Shown: positions 57,478 to 64,000 of the stretch, in pieces | Layout of the letters: each line of letters starts with the position of its first letter | Numbering within the stretch: position 1 is the first letter of the stretch | DNA from: Paracoccaceae bacterium | GTDB taxonomy: Bacteria > Pseudomonadota > Alphaproteobacteria > Rhodobacterales > Rhodobacteraceae | Length of the DNA stretch: 64,000 nucleotides | NCBI GenBank assembly: GCA_024742575.1 | Contig: JANSYF010000001.1 | Coordinates: 1-64,000, forward strand | Direction: 5' to 3' | Made by a program: the position numbers and the translations under genes | The notes under the pieces: generated by a model | What the model was told of the DNA's origin: nothing | What the model saw: only the letters and a program-made list of their open reading frames with translations | Databases searched by the model: none

Positions 57478-58783
57478 ACTCAGCCGCCTGCGCCACTGCA
57501 GGGTTGTTCGGGTGGGTCGTCCAATCCCCATGCTCTGCTTCAACCGGACGGCCTGTCCGCTCATCAACGGCACCAGCCACTAGTTCTTCCATCGTGATGC
57601 AGGCCTCCACCGGACACACATTCACACACAGATTACAGGCCACACATTCGTCATCTTTGACCGTGAACACACGGTCCTCCGACATGGCAATCGCTTGATG
57701 CGAAGTATCCTCGCAGGCCGCGAAACAACGACCGCAGGAAATACACATATCCTGATTGATCCGCGCCTTGGTCACGTAATTCAGGTTCAGATTCTGCCAG
57801 TCACTGATATTCGGAACCGCCCGCCCGATCAGATCAGACGTCGATGCCAGTCCCTTTTCATCAAGATATTGCGACAGCCCTGAAACCATCTCTTGAACAA
57901 TTTTGAAGCCATAGGTCATTGCAGCCGTACAGACCTGCACATTACCCGCGCCCAGCGCCATGAACTCGGCCGCATCCTTCCATGTGGTAACGCCACCAAT
58001 GCCCGAAATCGGCAAACCACGCATCTCGGGAGACCGCGCAATCTCAGCCACCATGTTCAGTGCGATCGGTTTGACCGCAGGCCCACAATAGCCGCCATGT
58101 GCGCCCTTGCCGTCAATCGTCGGCTCTGGCGCGAACAGGTCAAGATCGACCGATGTAATGGAATTGATGGTGTTGATCAGACTCACCGCATCGGCACCAC
58201 CAGCATGCGCTGCCATAGCAGGTTTGCGAATGTCGGTGATATTCGGCGTCAGCTTCACGATACAGGGCATGCGCGTGTTCTGTTTCACCCAACGCGTGAC
58301 CATTTCGATATACTCTGGCACCTGACCGACGGCCGACCCCATCCCTCGCTCGGACATGCCGTGCGGGCAACCGAAGTTCAGTTCGACCCCATCCGCGCCA
58401 GTCTCTTCGACCAGCGGCAGAATCGCCTTCCAAGCCTCTTCAACACAAGGCACCATCAGCGACACGACCATCGCGCGGTCGGGATAGTCCCGCTTAACAG
58501 ACTTGATCTCACGCAGGTTCGCTTCCAAAGGCCGATCGGTGATCAGTTCAATGTTGTTAAGTCCCAAGAGCCGCCGATCCGCACCCCAGATCGCGCCATA
58601 GCGGGGCCCGTTCACGTTCACGACGGGTGGCCCAGCCTCGCCCAGCGTCTTCCAGACGACGCCGCCCCAGCCTGCCTCAAAAGCGCGGCGAACGTTGTAT
58701 TCCTTGTCCGTAGGTGGCGCCGAGGCAAGCCAGAACGGGTTCGGGCTTTTGATGCCCACGAAATCGGTTGTCAGGTCAGCCAT
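57476..58783 (-). CDS. preA: NAD-dependent dihydropyrimidine dehydrogenase subunit PreA
   Basis: Class-2 DHOD-like domain + C-terminal 2x[4Fe-4S] (CISCGRCFAAC, CVACNLCVNVCPVEAC). Confidence 0.92.
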   Translation of the reverse strand: MADLTTDFVGIKSPNPFWLASAPPTDKEYNVRRAFEAGWGGVVWKTLGEAGPPVVNVNGPRYGAIWGADRRLLGLNNIELITDRPLEANLREIKSVKRDYPDRAMVVSLMVPCVEEAWKAILPLVEETGADGVELNFGCPHGMSERGMGSAVGQVPEYIEMVTRWVKQNTRMPCIVKLTPNITDIRKPAMAAHAGGADAVSLINTINSITSVDLDLFAPEPTIDGKGAHGGYCGPAVKPIALNMVAEIARSPEMRGLPISGIGGVTTWKDAAEFMALGAGNVQVCTAAMTYGFKIVQEMVSGLSQYLDEKGLASTSDLIGRAVPNISDWQNLNLNYVTKARINQDMCISCGRCFAACEDTSHQAIAMSEDRVFTVKDDECVACNLCVNVCPVEACITMEELVAGAVDERTGRPVEAEHGDWTTHPNNPAVAQAAE

Positions 58784-58799
58784 TCTCAATCCTCCCGGA

Positions 58800-60125
58800 T
58801 CAGGCGCGCATCAGCGCATTGTGGATGTCTTCAGCGGCGTCGCGCCCTTCCGCGACCGCCGTCACGGTAAGGTCATCGCCCCCGGCAGCACAGTCTCCGC
58901 CAGCCCAGACGCCGTTGACCGAAGTGCGGCCTGGACCGGTCACGGCAATCTTGCGACCGTCGAGATCGGGCAGGTCTTCACCTGTCAGCGTTTGTCCGAT
59001 GGCCTTGAACACCTGATCGGCGGCAAGTCGGAAGGTCTGCCCGGTCGGCTTCAGTTCGTCATCCGTGAATTCGAAATCGATCTCTCGCACAGCTCCGTTA
59101 CCATGAACGGCCACTGGCGATGCGTTGGTGATGATCCGCACACCTTTGGCGGCGGCCAGGTCCTGTTCCCAGACCGAGGCATTCATCCTGTCGCGGCCCC
59201 GGCGATAGACGATCGTGACGTTCAACGCACCAAGCAATTTCGACTGAACCGCCGCATCCACGGCCGTCATCCCGCCGCCGATTACAACCACATCACGACC
59301 CACCGGCAACCTGCTTAGGTCTGTAGCCTGCCGCAGATCAGCAATGAAATCCACTGCGTCCAGAACGCCGTCTTTGTCAGCACCTGGCGCATGCAGCGCG
59401 TTCACACCACCAAGACCCATGCCAAGAAACACGGCGTCAAAGTCTGACGTAAGATTCGACATGGTGACATCGCGCCCCAGCGCCGTGTTGTTGCGGATCT
59501 CGATGCCCCCGATCTGAAGCAGCCAATCGACCTCGCGTGCGGCAAAATCTTTGGTACTCTTGTAGGCGGCGATGCCATATTCGTTCAAACCACCCGCCTT
59601 GGGCCGGGCATCGAACACAACCACATCATGTCCGTTCATCGCCAAACGGTGCGCGCAAGCAAGCCCTGCCGGACCGGCCCCGACAACGGCAATCCGCTTG
59701 CCAGTCGAGGCCGCCCGGGAGAACGGGTGCACACCCTGCGCCATCAAAGTGTCCGTCGCATAGCGCTGCAACCGGCCAATTTGGACCGGCTCACCTTCAG
59801 CGGCTTCGCGCACGCAGACCTCTTCGCACAGGGTTTCGGTGGGACAGACGCGGGCGCACATGCCGCCCATGATGTTCTGCGTCAAAATTGTCTTGGCTGC
59901 CGCCTCGGGCGTGCCGGTGGCGATCTGGCGAATGAAAAGCGGGATGTCGATATCCGTGGGGCACGCGGTAATGCAGGGGGCATCGTGGCAGAAGTAGCAT
60001 CGATCCGCCGCCACAAGCGCTTCGTGATCACCTAGAGGCGCGTGCAAATCTGCAAACCCTGCGCTGAGAGCGTCGGCGTCCAATCGACCCGAAACAACCC
60101 CTTCTTTCAAAGCTCTGGCGTCCAT
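58800..60125 (-). CDS. preT: NAD(P)-dependent oxidoreductase, dihydropyrimidine dehydrogenase subunit PreT
   Basis: CYFCHDAPCITACPTDIDIPLFIRQIATG...VVGAGPAGLACAHRLAMNGHDVVVFDA. Confidence 0.92.
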   Translation of the reverse strand: MDARALKEGVVSGRLDADALSAGFADLHAPLGDHEALVAADRCYFCHDAPCITACPTDIDIPLFIRQIATGTPEAAAKTILTQNIMGGMCARVCPTETLCEEVCVREAAEGEPVQIGRLQRYATDTLMAQGVHPFSRAASTGKRIAVVGAGPAGLACAHRLAMNGHDVVVFDARPKAGGLNEYGIAAYKSTKDFAAREVDWLLQIGGIEIRNNTALGRDVTMSNLTSDFDAVFLGMGLGGVNALHAPGADKDGVLDAVDFIADLRQATDLSRLPVGRDVVVIGGGMTAVDAAVQSKLLGALNVTIVYRRGRDRMNASVWEQDLAAAKGVRIITNASPVAVHGNGAVREIDFEFTDDELKPTGQTFRLAADQVFKAIGQTLTGEDLPDLDGRKIAVTGPGRTSVNGVWAGGDCAAGGDDLTVTAVAEGRDAAEDIHNALMRA

Positions 60126-60181
60126 CTTCACACTCCGAAATCAAATTGATCTTTCCGCAAACGCTCTCATGGGTCAAAAAT

Positions 60182-60197
60182 TTTATCAACTGGTAAA
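60182..60197. promoter_or_regulatory. RutR-like operator TTTATCAACTGGTAAA upstream of preT
   Basis: One-mismatch inverted repeat, extendable to AAAATTTTATCA-AC-TGGTAAAATTTT. Confidence 0.6.
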
Positions 60198-60344
60198 ATT
60201 TTCGAAACGATGCCTTTTTGTGAAATGCTGCAGTGCGGCGTTATGCATTGAGAGCGTGGCGGGTATTCCGAAGCAGAGGTACTCAGCGCGATTTCAACGA
60301 CTTAGATGATGGTGTGTAATTTTTAAGCAACGCAGAGGCATATC

Positions 60345-60560
60345 ATGGCACTGACACAGTCTTATCACGGCCAAAAGCCGAGTTTCTTTTCCAGCCTTCT
60401 TGATGGGCTGACTCGCGGCATGAGCCAGGTCGTTGAAGCGAATTCCCGCATCCGCGAAGTAGAGCGGCTGCAGGCTATGTCCGACGAGGCGCTGTCCGCT
60501 AAGGGCATCAAGCGCGATGACATCGTGCGGCACGTCTTTCGGGATTTGTACTGGATGTGA
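60345..60560 (+). CDS. DUF1127 domain-containing protein
   Basis: REVERLQAMSDEALSAKGIKRDDIVRHVFRDLYWM. Confidence 0.85.
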   Translation: MALTQSYHGQKPSFFSSLLDGLTRGMSQVVEANSRIREVERLQAMSDEALSAKGIKRDDIVRHVFRDLYWM

Positions 60561-60587
60561 TCGGGTCGATCACCGGACCTGATTGGG

Positions 60588-60626
60588 AAAAAGGGCTGCG
60601 CGGAACGCGCGGCCTTTTTCTTTTTC
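60588..60626 (+). terminator. Intrinsic terminator after DUF1127 gene
   Basis: GGCTGCGCG-GAA-CGCGCGGCC followed by TTTTTCTTTTT. Confidence 0.7.
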
Positions 60627-60640
60627 CGATTCTTGAATGC

Positions 60641-60668
60641 AAAAAAGCCGCCCCATAGGGACGGCTTT
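60641..60668 (-). terminator. Intrinsic terminator after rpsD
   Basis: Minus strand AAAGCCGTCCCTATGGGGCGGCTTTTTT. Confidence 0.75.
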
Positions 60669-60723
60669 GAAACGTACGGATCGCAAAGGACAGGCGTACA
60701 GTTGAACCGTACGCCTGCTCGGA

Positions 60724-61344
60724 TCAGTTCTGAGCGTAGTATTCGATAACGAGGTTCGGTTCCATCATCACCGGGTACGGCACATCGCTGAGACCGGGAG
60801 TGCGGACGAACGTGGCCTTCATCTTAGAGTGGTCGGCTTCGATGTAGTCGGGCACGTCACGCTCGGGCAGTTGAGTTGCTTCGAGAACAACCGCGATCTG
60901 CTTGGACTTGTCACGAACCTCGATCACGTCGCCTTCCTTCACGCGGTAGGACGGGATGTTGACGCGCTGACCGTTGACGGTCACGTGGCCGTGGTTCACG
61001 AACTGGCGTGCGGCAAAAATCGTCGCAACAAATTTGGCGCGGTAGACAACCGCGTCCAAACGACGCTCGAGCAGACCAACCAGCTGTTCGCCGGTGTCAC
61101 CGCGCAGACGCTCGGCTTCGGCGAAGATGCGGCGGAATTGCTTTTCCGTCAGATCACCGTAGTAGCCCTTAAGTTTCTGCTTGGCACGGAGCTGCAAGCC
61201 GAAATCGGACATTTTGCCCTTGCGGCGCTGACCGTGCTGGCCGGGACCGTATTCACGACGATTGACGGGGGATTTCGGACGACCCCAGATGTTTTCACCC
61301 ATCCGGCGGTCAATTTTATACTTGGCAGACGTGCGTTTTGTCAC
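60724..61344 (-). CDS. rpsD: 30S ribosomal protein S4
   Basis: [49 protein letters not shown]... Confidence 0.97.
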   Translation of the reverse strand: MTKRTSAKYKIDRRMGENIWGRPKSPVNRREYGPGQHGQRRKGKMSDFGLQLRAKQKLKGYYGDLTEKQFRRIFAEAERLRGDTGEQLVGLLERRLDAVVYRAKFVATIFAARQFVNHGHVTVNGQRVNIPSYRVKEGDVIEVRDKSKQIAVVLEATQLPERDVPDYIEADHSKMKATFVRTPGLSDVPYPVMMEPNLVIEYYAQN

Positions 61345-61513
61345 GGCTGATCTCCTTCTAAGAACGACGCCCAGATGGGCGACTATGAAGGGCGTTGTCC
61401 TCTTGGGTTATGAACCCATGACAGGCATCCCCTTGCGGGGGCCACCAACACCAATGAAGCCGCGCTTATACGGTGGCGCCCGACAGAGTCAACAGACGAA
61501 TGTCTTGCGCGCT

Positions 61514-61528
61514 TTAAGCCTTGTTTAA
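61514..61528. promoter_or_regulatory. CtrA-type box TTAA-N7-TTAA upstream of EAL gene
   Basis: TTAAGCCTTGTTTAA, 43 bp before the inferred start of the EAL gene. Confidence 0.5.
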
Positions 61529-61571
61529 GGCCTTTCATGGAAACTTTGGCAAGCCATCACAGGGGGGCGCC

Positions 61572-62399
61572 ATGCCGCATCGGGCCATTCGCAGAACACT
61601 TGGACCTTCGCCGCTTGATACGGCCGCGCAGCAACGCGACCAGAACATCCTGCACATGGTTGAAGAGGCGGTACGCCACCGCGAGGTGCGGCTTGCTTTT
61701 CAGCCTGTCGTGCAGGCACAGAAACAAGGGCAAGTCGCCTTTTATGAAGGGTTGATCCGCGTCACCGATCCCACCGGTCGTATTATCCCTGCCGGGCAAT
61801 TCATTGAAAGCATCGAAGAACGGGAAAGCGGGCGGCTTCTTGACTGTTTATCACTGGAACACGGACTGCGGACCCTGACGCAGAACCCCGGGCTTCGGCT
61901 GGCAATCAATCTTTCGGCGCGATCAATCGGCTATCCGAAATGGCGCAAGGTCTTGGAGCGTGGTCTTTCGCGAGATGCGACGGTCGCGGAACGCCTGATC
62001 CTAGAAATCACCGAAGCCTCTGCGATGCTGGTTCCGGAATTGGTGGTGCAAGCGATGCGCGATTTGCAAAAGCTGGGCATCAGTTTTGCGCTTGATGATT
62101 TCGGCGCGGGGTATACCGCACTGCGTTACTTGCGGGAATTCCAGTTCGATATCCTCAAGATAGACGGCCAGTTTATTCGGGGCATTGCAACCGACCCGGA
62201 CAACCAAGTTCTATCTCGTGCAATCATCGCCATCGCGCAGCAATTCGACATGTTCACCGTGGCTGAATTTGTCGAATCCGCACCTGATGCCCACATGCTG
62301 GGCCAATTGGGTGTCGACTTTCTTCAAGGATATTATTTTGGAGCGCCGACGGTCTCTCCTCCTTGGCAACCAATCAGAACCAGTGACGCAGTACATTGA
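61572..62399 (+). CDS. EAL domain protein (putative c-di-GMP phosphodiesterase)
   Basis: AFQPVVQAQKQGQVAFYEGLIRVTDPTG...LDDFGAGYTALRYLREFQFDILKIDGQF. Confidence 0.88.
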   Translation: MPHRAIRRTLGPSPLDTAAQQRDQNILHMVEEAVRHREVRLAFQPVVQAQKQGQVAFYEGLIRVTDPTGRIIPAGQFIESIEERESGRLLDCLSLEHGLRTLTQNPGLRLAINLSARSIGYPKWRKVLERGLSRDATVAERLILEITEASAMLVPELVVQAMRDLQKLGISFALDDFGAGYTALRYLREFQFDILKIDGQFIRGIATDPDNQVLSRAIIAIAQQFDMFTVAEFVESAPDAHMLGQLGVDFLQGYYFGAPTVSPPWQPIRTSDAVH

Positions 62400-62598
62400 A
62401 CCAATTTGCCCAACGCAACCGCATGCCATGACCCTAGGTCAACGCCGCCATGCGCAATTGGCCTGAGACACCCTGTCCGGTATGCGAAGGTCCACCGTTG
62501 CTTTAGGACGGCGTGTGAATAGGTCTAGGGCCACAGGCGCACTTGCGCAATAATCTCTGTGGAATCACTCTTGGACCATGACTTTGGTGGAGGGACAA

Positions 62599-63774
62599 AT
62601 GACCAACGTCGTTATAGCATCCGCCGCTCGGACAGCCGTTGGCTCGTTCGGCGGTTCTTTCGCAAACACACCCGCACATGATCTGGGCACTGCCGTTCTA
62701 AACGCACTGATCAAACGGGCAGGTATCGAGAAAGAGGCCGTTTCCGAGACGATCCTCGGTCAAGTTTTGACCGCGGCGCAGGGTCAAAACCCGGCGCGTC
62801 AGGCACATATCAATGCCGGGCTGCCGCAGGAAAGTGCCGCCTGGAGCATCAACCAGGTTTGTGGTTCGGGCTTGCGCGCTGTGGCACTGGGTGCACAGCA
62901 CATCATGTTGGGCGATGCTGATGTCGTCTGCGCCGGTGGTCAGGAAAACATGTCCATGTCGCCCCATGCCGCAAACCTGCGTCAGGGCACCAAGATGGGC
63001 GATATGAAATATATCGACACCATGATCCGCGACGGTCTGTGGGACGCATTCAACGGCTACCACATGGGCCAGACGGCTGAAAACGTCGCTGAGAAGTGGC
63101 AGATCAGCCGCGAACAACAGGACGAATTCGCTGTTGCCTCGCAGAACAAGGCCGAGGCGGCCCAGAAAGCGGGCAAGTTCGACGACGAAGTGATCGCATA
63201 CACCATCAAGACCCGTAAGGGTGACATCGTGGTCGACAAAGACGAATACATCCGTCACGGCGCGACAATGGAAGCGATGCAGAAACTACGCCCGGCCTTT
63301 ACCAAGGACGGTTCGGTCACTGCCGCAAATGCCTCGGGCCTGAACGACGGCGCGGCGGGCGTTCTTCTGATGAGCGAAGAAAACGCAAAGAAGCGCGGCA
63401 TCACGCCGATGGCCCGCATCGCGTCTTACGCAACTGCTGGTCTTGACCCATCGATCATGGGCGTCGGCCCGATCTATGCGTCGCGCAAGGCGCTGGACAA
63501 AGCGGGTTGGTCAGTTGGCGATCTTGACCTCGTTGAAGCGAACGAAGCCTTCGCTGCACAAGCCTGTGCCGTGAACAAAGATATGGGCTGGGATCCGGCA
63601 ATCGTGAACGTGAACGGCGGCGCAATTGCCATCGGGCACCCGATCGGCGCATCTGGTGCCCGCGTGCTGAACACGCTGCTGTTCGAAATGCAGCGTCGCG
63701 ATGCCAAGAAAGGCCTCGCCACACTTTGCATCGGTGGCGGTATGGGCGTCGCCCTCTGCGTAGAGCGCGGATAA
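62599..63774 (+). CDS. phaA: Acetyl-CoA C-acetyltransferase (beta-ketothiolase)
   Basis: [18 protein letters not shown]...[25 protein letters not shown]; followed by phaB-like start. Confidence 0.93.
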   Translation: MTNVVIASAARTAVGSFGGSFANTPAHDLGTAVLNALIKRAGIEKEAVSETILGQVLTAAQGQNPARQAHINAGLPQESAAWSINQVCGSGLRAVALGAQHIMLGDADVVCAGGQENMSMSPHAANLRQGTKMGDMKYIDTMIRDGLWDAFNGYHMGQTAENVAEKWQISREQQDEFAVASQNKAEAAQKAGKFDDEVIAYTIKTRKGDIVVDKDEYIRHGATMEAMQKLRPAFTKDGSVTAANASGLNDGAAGVLLMSEENAKKRGITPMARIASYATAGLDPSIMGVGPIYASRKALDKAGWSVGDLDLVEANEAFAAQACAVNKDMGWDPAIVNVNGGAIAIGHPIGASGARVLNTLLFEMQRRDAKKGLATLCIGGGMGVALCVERG

Positions 63775-63798
63775 CCTTTCGCGGATTGCACGAATATC

Positions 63799-63823
63799 AG
63801 GGGCGCTGCGAGCGCCCCTTTTT
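63799..63823 (+). terminator. Stem-loop with T-run between phaA and phaB
   Basis: GGGGCGCT-GCG-AGCGCCCC-TTTTTT. Confidence 0.75.
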
Positions 63824-63928
63824 TGTGGCTCCCCCACAAAGCAAACAATCTCTGCGCAATAATGTTGCGTCATTAAGATCAAATCTATAACAACCTTACC
63901 AAGCCAGAACACCCAAGAGGAGACAACC

Positions 63929-64000
63929 ATGGCACGTGTAGCACTCGTCACCGGCGGCAGCCGCGGAATCGGTGAAGCCATTTCAAAGACGCTCAAGGCC
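63929..64000 (+). CDS. phaB: Acetoacetyl-CoA reductase (partial, runs off window)
   Basis: MARVALVTGGSRGIGEAISKTLKA, SDR N-terminus after phaA. Confidence 0.85.
   Translation, partial: MARVALVTGGSRGIGEAISKTLKA

Overview
This 64 kb window looks like a chromosomal segment from a Rhodobacterales/Roseobacter-type alphaproteobacterium. That placement rests on gene content and protein similarity recognised by eye. It is mostly ordinary coding sequence. Recognisable blocks are: (i) a malonate locus (GntR regulator, TRAP DctPQM transporter, malonyl-CoA decarboxylase, malonyl-CoA synthetase); (ii) ubiA, rsmE, gshA, ggt; (iii) a methylated-amine/one-carbon block (XRE-cupin regulator, GFA, LysE exporter, two FAD-GcvT dehydrogenases, homocysteine S-methyltransferase); (iv) cinA-like, sfsA, map, hisC, tyrosine biosynthesis dehydrogenase; (v) flagellar genes (fliP, fliN, fliH-like, fliF divergent from fliL, motE-like); (vi) a tRNA-Arg(CCU); (vii) a reductive pyrimidine degradation locus (ABC transporter, hydantoinase/dihydropyrimidinase, N-carbamoyl amidohydrolase, TetR regulator, PreA, PreT); (viii) rpsD, an EAL-domain protein and phaA-phaB (partial). 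I saw no CRISPR array, transposase, integrase or phage module. The most interesting signals are non-coding: RutR-like operators at both pyrimidine promoters; CtrA-type TTAA-N7-TTAA boxes upstream of the EAL gene, upstream of pirin and (degenerate) between fliF and fliL; paired palindromes that begin just after stop codons; a modular hairpin repeat with a conserved flank; an unannotated 24-aa membrane microprotein; and two truncated gene remnants.
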